64,000 nt of DNA, from contig NC_045139.1 in NCBI RefSeq assembly GCF_008831285.2, positions 35,499,706 to 35,563,705 of the forward strand, in the 5' to 3' direction. This stretch comes from Nymphaea colorata (Eukaryota; Streptophyta; Magnoliopsida; Nymphaeales; Nymphaeaceae). This document shows, one piece after another, positions 13,128 to 24,072 of this stretch. Each line of letters opens with the position of its first letter. Position 1 is the stretch's first letter. The translations under genes and the position numbers were made by a program. Under the pieces are notes generated by a model. It saw only the letters and a list, made by a program, of their open reading frames with translations. It made no database searches and was not told where the DNA came from.

Positions 13128-13784
13128 TGAACACCAAAGATCTAAACTAATAAAATTTTAAAACAATAAAAACTGTAATGCACATATTTTGATTGATAAA
13201 TGATTTTCCAATTTGAACGATGATAAACTGTCAACTCCTTTCAAGGAAAGAGACGTACAAGAAAGAGCATATGCACAACAAAAGGTGGGAGTAGAAGGTG
13301 CTTTTATTTAGCGACAGGCTGTGTAGCTTGGCATGTATCATAATGGCTGCTTGCGACCACAAAGTTGACATACAAATCCTTTTGAGGTATCAATGCAATT
13401 ATTCTATTCCCATTAAGGATGCTTAGCTTCTTTAGGAATGTCATGTGCCTCTCATACAAGAAGGCCAAATGATGGCATAGGATAGCATGTGATGTATATA
13501 TGGAAAGAACCCTAATTTATATGCACGAAAAAGATTGTAATTTAACTTTTTTTTTTTTGACATGAAAAAACTCCACGTAGCTAGTAGTGGCAAAGTCAGG
13601 ATTTTTTGGCGGACAGACACATAGCTATGTAATTTTTTGAGTAACCACATTGTGATTTTGAGCTCATCGCCACATCAGGCCCCATGTATCTCTATCACTA
13701 CTGGACAAAGAGACTTTATTAGTTGCCCATTAGTGTAAAACCTTGAGGCTAGTACCTTTCTCCCTAGGACTATGTCAGTTCCTA

Positions 13785-14197
13785 AAGATGTCAATGTATC
13801 CGACTTGGATTTGATATCTGACCGAACCATTCCAAAAAAATCGTATATGAAAAAATAAAAATTTAATATCTGATTAAGAAATCAGATCGAATTCAAATTT
13901 ACGAAATGACAACTGATTGGATTTGCATTCAGTCAGACTCGGATTGGATTTATTTTGAAACTAATATCACACATTTAATGCCCTTATATTTTGAAAATTG
14001 ATCAAATTCAGTTCAAAATTTGGATTCGGATATGAATGTAAAAATCGGTTCTAGATCGAATTCGGATTGTGAAATCAGATTTTGGATTTGAACTCAAATA
14101 ATTTGTATTTGAACCTAAATCCAAATCCAATGAATATAAAAAAAAAATAGATATGGTTAAGAGTATATTCGATTTGAATTAGATCCGTTGACATCCG
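13785..14197. mobile_element. AT-rich terminal-inverted-repeat element, copy 1
   Basis: The element starts with AAGATGTCAATG and ends with CGTTGACATCC, which are inverted copies. The interior repeats phrases such as GAACCATTCC, TCAGATCGAATTC, GGATTCGGATATGAA and GATATGGTTAAG. Further copies are at 33493-33835, 39893-40267, 40298-40714 and 58768-59190. No coding capacity is seen, so it is probably a MITE-like non-autonomous DNA element of about 0.4 kb. Confidence 0.6.
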
Positions 14198-15383
14198 TAT
14201 CTGCTACAACTTGCACAAGAGGATGTTATGAATAAAAAAAAAATGATTTGTGTGCCAAAAGAATTTAACTAGTGTTGAATGGAGAATACCCGTCCACTTA
14301 GCTCAGGAGCATGTCACAACTCACATATAATGAAAAACTCGAATGCCTTAATTGGCATCAAATTGTATGTGACACAAATTTGTTTGATAGCCCGAAATCT
14401 CAGGTCCGAGGCTGATCTAAAATCCATGCTACTAAGATAGAAGTGGGGGATTTCAATGGTATGAATCTCATATCCACATTGCACATAAAAATGACCATGG
14501 AAATGATGTCCAAGAAAGTAGGGAGGGAGGTTGAATTTCAGATCCACGGGATATGAGATCCTCAATAATTGAAGGTCTTCATAAATGTCAAATATGTGGC
14601 TAGCAAACACACCTTTAGATCAGAAACTTCAACTAAAAAACTCTTGGCACGTAACTCCTTTTGTTCATTCTTTTGTCTTCAAGTCGAACAAGGAACCAGG
14701 TGCTAATTGGTACCTAATTGTGGCAGTAAAATGTAAATACTTTGTATTGAGCTGTTTCTATACAAATACGTGAAATTGTGCAGGTAAAGCAGTATCAAAT
14801 AGGTAGTAGGGCAGAGTGGGGTCCTGGTAGTGACTCAGTTTTTCAGTGTGGGGCCCACATAGAGTAGTTGCAGGAGAGAATTAGCGAGAGGTAAAGGACA
14901 TTTTTGGTCCACGGATTCCTTTTTTTTTTTTTTCAGAGCAGCTACAAGATTGGATAATTCAAAGTTTGTAACAAAAAAAAAAATCAAGAAAAGTTGAAAA
15001 ACTCCGTAGAGGATGAATTAGAGACTTGTGAAATTATTTCATAAGGATTCTGGATATAAATAAAAAGAAGATTTATTAGGGTCAATCTGGCCTAAAATAG
15101 GTAATGATCAAAATACCTTATTAAAATAAGAAAAACTTTTTAAAAGGGTAAAAAAGAATTATAAAAAAGTCTAAATGCCAACTTATTTTATAAAAAAGTT
15201 GGAAAATACGTCTACACACGTTTTTGGTGCATATTTGTTGTGTGCATGCAACTCAATCTCGTGAAATTTGACTCAGACTCTGGTTTTTATCTATACTTCT
15301 CGTTCCATTTTGACCACTGCCTCGTTGTTTGTTTTTCTATCAACCATTGATTCAAGCGGGTGCACCAACATCTTTCGGGGTGA
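14198..15383. other. Non-coding AT-rich stretch
   Basis: The open frames here (for example 14314-14610 on the minus strand) have no recognisable family features. Several poly-A/T tracts occur. Nothing else could be supported. Confidence 0.5.
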
Positions 15384-15531
15384 CACTAGGGGCGAAGCTA
15401 GGAATTTTTTGTTGTTGAGGTTGAACTATAGTTTCAAAATTTTAACATGGGTCAAAATAAAATTTTGTAATTTATATATATATATATTTTGAAGTTTTTA
15501 AAATCCCAGGGATGCCAAAGCCCCTGCACCT
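15384..15531. mobile_element. Probable degraded hAT-type MITE (GGGGCGAAGC ends)
   Basis: It begins TAGGGGCGAAGCTAGG and ends near CCAAAGCCCCTGCACCTG. The flanks GGTGACAC (left) and GGTGGCAC (right) differ by one base and may be an 8-bp target duplication. It belongs with the better-preserved copies at 18040-18203, 37252-37481 and 60697-60864. Confidence 0.45.
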
Positions 15532-15889
15532 GGGTGGCACCTGGTGAAGCACTAATTTGTGACAGGGTCTTTAAAATATAAAGTGACCTTAAAGTTAAGA
15601 ATAAATTGTTAATTAAATTGTTAATTAATTAATTGCAATTGTTTCCCAATGAAATAAACCGTTACCCAACCATTAGCTAAAAATAAGGCACATCGTGACC
15701 ATTTCCTTGCAACTAAAAATAAACTATTACCTAATCTCTATTACAGGAAAGCATACAAAGCAACTATTTGCATCAGAGGCTGAAATTTTGTTGGCTACAA
15801 TCACACTTTTATTGTTTAAATATTTTTATTTTCCACATTTACCTTAAACATCTGTGATGCATTTTCTTTCTGTTTTTTTTTTCTTCAAT

Positions 15890-16158
15890 TTTTTCAAAAC
15901 TCTCTGTTCATTTTCCTTGTTCTGTCTCTGTTTTCACTAACTGCCCCCGCGTAATTTGCACAGTCTTTTCATCCTTATAACAGTTACGCCTTCTCGCTCT
16001 CCCTTCGGGTACGCAGTTACTGTTTTGGTGACTGCTATCCCTTTCCCTTGATCTCTGTAGCTGTTTTGGTAAATCCAGTTTGAATTGGTAAATCCAGTTT
16101 GAAGAAAAGAAGAACAGAAAAAGTTTTACAGTAGTCGATCTCAAGCCTTCTCTTCCAG
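15890..16158 (+). other. Possible 5' UTR exon of the SLAH gene
   Basis: The stretch is pyrimidine-rich and less AT-rich than its surroundings, and it ends TCTTCCAG followed by GTTGGT, a usable donor. It lies 4.4 kb upstream of the anion-channel start codon, which itself is preceded by an acceptor-like AAG. Linking the two is an inference. Confidence 0.25.
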
Positions 16159-16201
16159 GTTGGTATTCTTTGTTTTTCAATATATTTTTATTTGATCACT
16201 T

Positions 16202-16259
16202 AATTTAATGTCCAGAGCTGAATACATATAGATATATTTTCAGCTTTGGACATTAAATT
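16202..16259. repeat. Short foldback with about 21-bp arms
   Basis: Left arm 16202-16222 (AATTTAATGTCCAGAGCTGAA) and right arm 16239-16259 are inverted copies with one mismatch, separated by a 16-base AT-rich loop. Transcribed, either strand would form a compact hairpin. Confidence 0.75.
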
Positions 16260-17509
16260 TTGGAATTCTGCTGTATCCTTCATATGTTTAGGCGGCATTG
16301 AATTTCTATAAGCAGGAACAGCATTGAGATTCAGATCAGATGGAGAAAGATAGCATGAATTGATGAGAATGGAGATTCAAATCAGAATCAAATGGCACCA
16401 GGCAAACGTAGTACTTTATACGAATTTATAAGAGAATAATTACCACAGAAGAAATTGCAGCAACAACTGACGCACATCATTGCCCAGCTAGCTTTTTCAA
16501 TTAGCTGTGTTAGAGCTGCGTTGCTGTTCACCAAATAGAACGCTGATCAGCCTCCTGGGATCCTGAAAGCGCATCCCTTTGAGTTCCTTCTCCTTCTCGC
16601 GTATCCTACCAACATTCGTTTGTCATACAAGTAAGTCAGATCCCACATCTTCAGAACTTGGTTTTCTTGTAATGGTGCTTCATGCTGAATTAAAAAATCA
16701 ACAATTAATATGCTGCAAATAATTTTCATGCAACCTTTTGTACATGCAATTAAGCTAAATGCAATTTCCTTAGAGAAAATGAAAATCACGTCAACATTTT
16801 AACCATTTGGCCGTGTCGAACACGGGAGATCTAGAGATCCTTGGAGAGAAAGGAAGACAATTTTTTTTTTCACGCGACTGCGGACGCCGGATCATTTATC
16901 AGCGGTCATATTAATACTTTTTATTTGTTCGAATTTAACCTATCTTTCTTAATTTATACATTGCATGTGGAAAGGAAAATTGGAGACTGTGGTGCATTGA
17001 GAATTTGTTATATTTTTTCATGGTTCCTGCTTCTAATGAATGTCTCCTTCTTCAAATGGTGGAATTGGCTTCTCAGGGTAAGACTACAAACTGGAAGGAA
17101 GGTTCATGTGATTCCAAGGGATCGGATTTGGGTTTCCAAACTCCATTGCAGGTTTGAAGGAATTCTGAGTCTTTTTCAAGCATTATTCTGCTGGTGCTTC
17201 TTTCCCTATGATTCCTGATCTATGATATCATTGCTTTTAGGCCCTTCCAGCTGAAGGATCACCTCCATGAGGTCCATGCAAATAGGTTTTGCGCATAACA
17301 TTTTAAACTGTAAAAATATTCTCGTTTTCTCACAAGATTTGAGAAACGGTTAGAATTTTGTAGATGTGAAAGCTTTACTCACATACATTTGTCATAGAAA
17401 TAAACATGTAGTTTTTTTGTTCCATAAGCCCTTCTGTGTTATTTAGTTCTGAATTTTCGGATTGTTCCTATATATCACTAGCTAGCCAATATAATAAGGC
17501 TTTTCTCTC
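16260..17509. other. Stretch with no recognised gene
   Basis: It contains an open frame at 16841-17218 (+) of 125 codons that resembles no family I know. It could be part of a 5' intron of the SLAH gene. Nothing firmer is visible. Confidence 0.4.
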
Positions 17510-17706
17510 ATGATTTTCTTTGTGCATGGTTCCATATTCTGGTGCTGTAGACGTAGAGGAACACTAAAAAAAAACATGGATTCACCAATGCATGGGATGC
17601 TGGCCGTCATGCTTTTCTTTGTTTATGGTTCCATATACTGGTGCTCTAGATGTAGAGGAACACTAAACAAAACATGGATTCACCAATGCGTGGGATTCTG
17701 GCCATC
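17510..17706. repeat. Tandem duplication, about 98-bp unit
   Basis: Units are 17510-17608 and 17609-17706. Shared blocks include TTTTCTTTGTG/T-ATGGTTCCATA, GTAGAGGAACACTAAA and ACATGGATTCACCAATGC. About ten differences separate the two. Further downstream (17755-17830) TTCACTAACG, TTCACCAACG and GTTGGTGAAAC look like weaker relatives. Confidence 0.8.
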
Positions 17707-18039
17707 AGTGAAAGTAGCTTTTTACGACGTCATGATCAGAGATGTCGATGAAGATAGACTTTCACTAACGTCCAAAGAACGATGTTGATGAAAATAGGCC
17801 TTCACCAACGCGTGGCAAATGCATGTTGGTGAAACCATGTTTTGATCGAAAAAGCAATGATTTCATTGACATGTACTGCATCGATGTAGGTGTTTTCGGA
17901 TGAAATATTACCTATGCAGTGATGATACTTGGTGGTTAAACACTATTGCGGTGAAGATATTGTAGGGGAGGTTATGCGGAAAAATAGCCCTTTGGATGTC
18001 GTGTTTGTACACTTTGTCTGTTTAGTATGCACTTCTAGC

Positions 18040-18203
18040 CAGGGGCGAAGCCAAGGTAGGGCCCATAAAAAATGTCACTTGTTTGTAGGGCCCATAAAAA
18101 ATGTCACTTGTTTTATATACAAATTTTGAAAAATGATATTTCAACTCTAATCAAAATTTAGAAACTTTAATTTGGCATGAAAATTTTCTGGCTCCACCCC
18201 TAC
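18040..18203. mobile_element. hAT-type MITE, 164 bp, with 8-bp target duplication
   Basis: The ends are CAGGGGCGAAGCCA and TGGCTCCACCCCTA, an imperfect terminal inverted repeat of hAT type. It is flanked on both sides by the same 8 bases, CTTCTAGC (18032-18039 and 18204-18211). Inside, a 29-base unit (TAGGGCCCATAAAAAATGTC and following) is directly repeated at 18056 and 18085. There is no coding capacity. Confidence 0.8.
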
Positions 18204-18539
18204 TTCTAGCTAGTTGGGTTGGTGTAAGGCCCTGTTCAATACCTTCTCTACCTTTTTACTAATGCAAAGCAATAAGTTTTAGTTTCTATTGATCTAACAA
18301 ACTGTAGGAACTAAGCGCTAAATAAACAAGTTGCTAAAAAGGAGGCTGATGAATACATAAAAATAGTGTAATGACAAGAAAACGAAACATCTATCATTCA
18401 ACACAATTCCTATTCATTGCAACCACTGTTTTTATTTACGACACCATTAATCTATTCAATACACTTTTACCACTTTGTAACCGATTCACCATTTATGCAA
18501 CTTTACTATGTCTTAATTTGCTTGCCCCACCGACTCTCT

Positions 18540-20000
18540 AAATAGAATTTTTTTTTTTGGGGTAGGATAAAGGCTTGGTAAAACCATCTACAAGTTGGTC
18601 ATTGGTGTTGGGGTACTTGATTGTAATCGTTCCATTTGTTACTGCTTCACAAATGAAATGATGCTCAAGTTCCATATGCTTCATCGTTTCTTGTAGCACT
18701 GAACTCGTTGCCATAGAAACACAGTAGCTTTTGTTGTCAGAGAAAATTTCAGTTGATTGATGTTGAATATGCATATCTTCAAGGATTTACCTCATCTGAA
18801 TCACTCGACAAGATGCCACAGTTGAACCTACATACTTTGTGTCAAAAGATAAATGCTACAAAACTATGCTTGTGTGAACTCTAGGACACTACATCAGAAC
18901 TAAGAGTGGGGGGGGACAAACCCACTCATATTTTTCCAGAGGACATGCCCAATCATTATTAGAAAACCATTGACATGATACAACGGGTGACTGGCTTAAA
19001 CCAAACGCCAAATTTTGAGGTTACTTGGATGTAGCACAACATTCTTTTTGCAGTTTTCAAGATGATAAACAATTGATGTATGCATAAATTCATAAATGAA
19101 CACAGCTACAAACATAATAACATCATACAACATTGTGTATGTCTCAGATACATTAAGTTGCCCACCGTACGTCTAAAATATGTTTCAATTGCCTTGACTA
19201 TCTAATAATCAATTTTCAGTTTGTCTCCTACATGAGTAGGAGTTGCATTTATCTAAATTGGATTTCTTTGGTAATCCTTTTATATAGTTTTCTTGCGACA
19301 CAAATATTCTGTCGTTAGATTATTCGAAGATACAAAGAGACCCAAGTGAAACATTTCAAATTCTTTCATCATTTCATCTTGAACTGATTACACAATTTCT
19401 TTGAAGAAATAGTATATATGCAAACATTACAAGCAAAAGCTTGTTGTTTTCCATTTTGGTATATAATGTAGGCTACCTTTTTCTTTTATGAAAATATGCA
19501 TTTAATTGGCTACACCAAGCTTGAGGTGCTGCTTTAAGACCATATAAAACCTTATTCAGTTTATGTACTTTCTTTTCGTGCTCCGTAATGGCAAGACCTC
19601 AGGGTTGTTCAATGTAAGCAACTTTATCAAGTACCCATTTAAGAAAATTGATTTAACATCAAGTTGAAAACATTTGCTATCCTTTTATTTTTATCTGGCC
19701 ATAGGGGGATATGCTTCCAAAAGATCCGCTCATATTTTTGGACATTTAGCTTTCCTAGCATCTCAGATTTGAATTTTTATATTTGACTTGGTAAACTTAT
19801 TTTAGTATGATGGAACTCTTTCCAGGTGGTTAATCTATTAGCTCCAAGTATCATTTCTTCTCAATAGTGACAACCTTTCTCATAATCTATGAGTCAAGTC
19901 ACGATAAGGGCAACCACATACATACATGTATATTCTAATGAGCGTACCTTTCTGTAGGATGTGCCTTTATTATATGCCCATTGAATCTTACATTTTTTGT
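18540..20000 (-). pseudogene. Decayed Ty1/copia pol remnant (reverse transcriptase and RNase H)
   Basis: On the minus strand, 18540-18774 still reads as the end of a copia RNase H (FSDNKSYCVSM, the HMELEHHFI block, and NDQLVDGFTKPLS). Upstream fragments in other frames resemble the AEYVA.T.A.C region (about 18790-18840), the RNase H/RT linker (about 19150-19240) and the YGLK-type reverse transcriptase block (about 19510-19680). Frames are broken by many stops and indels, and no LTR was identified. It lies antisense to the SLAH gene, upstream of its first visible coding exon. Confidence 0.7.
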
Positions 20001-20584
20001 TGTTCGAAGAATGCATCGAGGCAGACGAGAGCTGACCGTCATGATGCTCTGATCTTTGTTGCCTTGAAGAAATACATCTTCATCAAATATTTAATGTTTA
20101 ACTTTTTCTTTACTTAATTTCCAATTGTTATTTTCATCAGAAACTACATAACAACGAATACTTTGACTTCTTTAAATTGTGACTATGGCAACAAATCTTT
20201 AGATTCGTCATTGTAATAAACAAAAAAGCATTTTTCACTTTTCTTATCTGATAGCATTGTTGTGAATTTTTATTTTTATACTTCAAAATTCATGTTGTTC
20301 TCAACTAAAAACCGGGCATCAATGGATGTGATAGATTTATTGCGTTGGAGTTAGCAGCAATTTGTTTTATACTTCATCGTCAAGGAACAGGATGTATAAA
20401 TTTTTCTCATATTTCGTAGAACATGGTAATGCTTTGGTTTCCTCTGGCCAAATTGTTGATGCCTATGCGTTCTTTACTTCATAATCCAATTTAGAATACA
20501 TGAATTCATAATTTTTGAGCTACCAACTTCTCTTATTTCATGACCTCAATCCTAAATATGTGTATTTTTGTTATGTTGAAGGAA

Positions 20585-23500
20585 ATGGAAGGAGATTCAG
20601 CACGATTTACCCAATTCTCCAAATCATCTTCATTCTTAGCTTCAAAGCAGGTCCATGCAGTTTCTATCAGCATGCCTTCGTCACCATTGGGATTGAACCC
20701 AGAGAATGACAAGAGAATGTCCAATGTCAGTGTTAACCATGACAACTCTTCTACCAACTTCGCAGCAGGGCCGCCTACTTCTTCTCGTAATGCTTCTCCA
20801 AGGCTGCCCACGCAGGCAAAATCGTATTCTGTTCACATGCAGGCAGATACTCTAAATGCAGACCGGCTGCAGCTTTCTGATCAACCGAGCTCTTGTCTGA
20901 TAGATTCACAAAGAGATAAGAGGACCATGAAGTCCTTTAAGTCCTTCAAGACCTTTTCCGGCAGGCTTGAGAGGCAGATAACGATGTTGCGAGGCAAACC
21001 AGTTGAAGAGATAAAAAGCAGTGATGGCCCGCCACCACAAGAAGTTGAGGTTCTGCCAGTGGATCGATATTTTGATGCTTTAGATGGGCCTGAGCTAGAT
21101 AGACTTAAGGTATGATCTGACAGCAAAATATTCGGACTTCTTTTTCTCTTTCTCACGATGAAAAAAACAAATGATTTCGCTTTCTTGGTGCAACTCACTC
21201 TGCTCTTCTGTTCATATGAACATGCCTAGAAGGACACTGATGCCTCTATTGATCAGCATAATTTTTACCACATCAAGAAAGTTAACATGGACTATTGTGA
21301 AGCTAATCTTTTGTCTAAACCCAAAAGAATGACTTTGGGCTTTCTTTTTCAGAATGATGGATTGTTAGCCTCTTGCTTATCCAAAAATAATGCCTCTGAA
21401 GTAAACCAAAGTTGGTTTAATCCCAAACATTTAATTGTTGATAAAGCGGAAGAAAAACTAAATGTGGCCTTTAGAACTTTGCTTGGAAGGATGATTTATG
21501 ATGCATGATGTAGATGCACCCCAATAATTCATAAACGGAAAGTATATATATATATATATATAATTCAATACTGGAGTATTATAAGTGTTAAAAACAAATA
21601 ACCGATCCTGAAAAAGTTACTACAGGGGCATTAGCTACAGTTTATGGTGCTGCAATTGCTTATATAGTACTAAAGTTTAAATTTTTTTTGCCCGCAGGGG
21701 CAATCCGGCGTCCGGTAGATTAGAATTTCTCTATAGATATGCATTCAGTCGCGTGGGAAGAAAAGGCGAAAGAAACTTCGGGTATGAAACTGATTTGGTT
21801 TCTTGCTTTCACAGGACGCTGAAGAATTAATCCTTCCTGAAGATCAGGAGTGGCCTTTCCTTCTCAGGTTCCCAATATCTTCCTTTGGCATATGTCTTGG
21901 CCTAAGTAGTCAAGCTATCCTCTGGAAAACGCTATCATCTGCTCCATCATTAACGTTTCTACATGTAAGCCCAATCGTAAACCTGGTTCTCTGGTTTGCC
22001 TCTATTGCGATTGTTGCAATTATCTCCACCATCTACACTCTGAAAATCATTTTCTACTTTGAAGCTGTTCGTCGCGAGTACTATCACCCAATTCGTATAA
22101 ATTTCTTCTTTGCGCCATGGATCGCATGCTTGTTCTTAGTAATGGGATTACCTCCATTGCTGGTGAAAACCGTGCCTCCCATGGCCTGGTACTTCTTGAT
22201 GGCTCCGATTTTCTGTCTTGAACTCAACATATATGGGCAGTGGATGTCCGGAGGACGCAGACTGTCCAAAGTTGCTAATCCATCGAATCATCTCTCTATA
22301 GTCGGAAATTTTGTCGGTGCTTTGCTGGGGGCTACCATGGGTCTGAAAGAAGGGCCTCTGTTTTTCTTCGCCATTGGTTTTGCTCACTATGCAGTGCTAT
22401 TTGTTACACTGTACCAGAGGTTGCCAACCAACGAGAAATTACCCAAAGAGCTCCATCCGGTATTCTTTTTGTTTGTTGCAGCTCCAAGTGTTGCTTCCAT
22501 GGCGTGGGCTCGGATCAATGGCAGTTTCGATAACGTCTCAAGGATCATATATTTTATTGCGTTGTTTCTCTACATGTCTCTGGTAAAATCTCTTCACAGA
22601 TAAATTGACTTTAGTACAGTTTCTTGAAGAATGGTCATGCTGTAGGATTTGGAAGATTGCCCACCTCTTGGGTCAAGAGTTATTGGCAGGTCTCTTAAAT
22701 GGACCATCATGACGTCCACAAAAGAGCACTGGTTTTGCTATGGACTCATTGGATCCCAAGTGAATTACCCTTGGGATTCATGAATCCTCATAGCCTAAAT
22801 TCAAAGCCATGTGCTATGTTCCCAAATCTGGCCTCTGGTGGTGCTTTTCAAATTTAACATCCCAGTAAAACCTGTTTGTTGCATGTGCAGGCAGTCCGGA
22901 TTAACTTTTTTCGCGGATTCAGGTATTTTTTTTTTATTTTGACATTTCAGTATTATGGTTTACTTCACATGCTTATGCACAACTTTTTGAGCATAATGCC
23001 TCCTAAAAGTCATGATGTACTTTACTACTGGTTGCAGTTAAAGATCTAGATTCTAAATTAGTACAACAGATGTTTAAAAACTCCCAGAGTTGAGTAGGGT
23101 TCTTGGTGGAAGTGAATTTCTACTAATTTGCAGTAACCATGCTAAACCTGATTGTGAGCCAAGTCAATCACATGTAGAACTAATCTATATACGTACGTCC
23201 CACAAATAGTTGCAGGTTTTCAGTTTACTCTGTACATGTACGGTGTTCATCGTTTTTCCTGTTCACTTACAACACCGCTTCAGATCAAAATATTAACATG
23301 ATGAAGAAATTTTAACTTTTACCCTCAACTTTCAGTTGGACATAAGCTATCTTTTTTCTCTCTCCAGTATGAGCAGAAAACATGTCGAACACATTACATG
23401 CGTCTTTCTTCTTTGCTTTTTGAGAAAACTGCGCCAAGCAACGCATACGTTCAGGTTAGGAAATAACTTGCAACTATGACATTTGCAGGATTTGATATGG

Positions 23501-24072
23501 TCTTATTGAAACAAATCCTAATTAACATAGATATATACGTATAGTCACACAAACACACACACACATATATGGAGGCAGTCAAAATACATAGCTGACCAGA
23601 GTGGATGCCTTTTCAGGCCATTTCCGACAATCGAACAACGAGTAGATGAAGTTGGTCAATGGATTATGTTTGGGCATGCTCTTTCTGGCTCTGAAATCCT
23701 GACGTCCACGCAATCAATTGGGTTTCACTCTCTGATACCAGATATTCATGGTGCAGGTTCTCCTTAGCATGGTGGGCTTACACATTTCCGATGACTGGCG
23801 CTTCAATTGCGACAATTAAGTACACAAATGAAGCTCCGCATGCCGTCAATTTGGCTCTGTCTATTGCTCTATCCTGCATTTCTTCTGTCACAGTAACGAG
23901 TTTACTGATCACAACGGTCATCCATGCCTTTGTCCTTCGTGATCTCTTCCCAAATGACATAGCCATTGCCATTACGAAAAAGAAAGCAAAGATTGTCAAG
24001 AAGAACTCGCATATTATGAAGCTGTCACCCTTAGACATCCCCCTCAGAGAAGTCACTGTATCCAATCAATGA
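20585..24072 (+). CDS. SLAH3: S-type anion channel of the SLAC1 family (SLAH2/SLAH3-like)
   Basis: Exons: 20585-21109, 21815-22582, 22891-22922 and 23757-24072, giving about 545 residues; all borders are GT-AG and in phase. The product should be a plasma-membrane slow anion channel carrying nitrate and chloride, activated by kinases in guard cells and roots (family knowledge). The cytosolic N terminus (about 175 residues) is Ser-rich with SISMPSSP and the SFKTFSGRLERQ and VDRYFDALDGPEL blocks typical of SLAH2/3. The membrane domain then starts with WPFLLRFPISSFG and includes EAVRREYYHPIRINFFFAPW, QWMSGGRRLSKVANP and APSVASMAWARINGSFD. The last exon has AWWAYTFPMTGA and HAFVLRDLFPND. An AG acceptor just before the ATG suggests an upstream leader or short coding exon that I could not place. 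SLAH2 versus SLAH3 is not decided. Confidence 0.92.
21544..21562. repeat. Short (AT)n run in SLAH intron 1
   Basis: A 19-base TA run inside the 705-bp first intron. Confidence 0.85.

Noticed and set aside
14314-14610. 98-codon open frame on the minus strand
   Set aside because: There is no known family, no splice context and no conserved motif; chance frame is more likely.
16841-17218. 125-codon open frame on the plus strand
   Set aside because: It is hydrophobic and AT-driven with no recognisable domain; it may lie in a leader intron.
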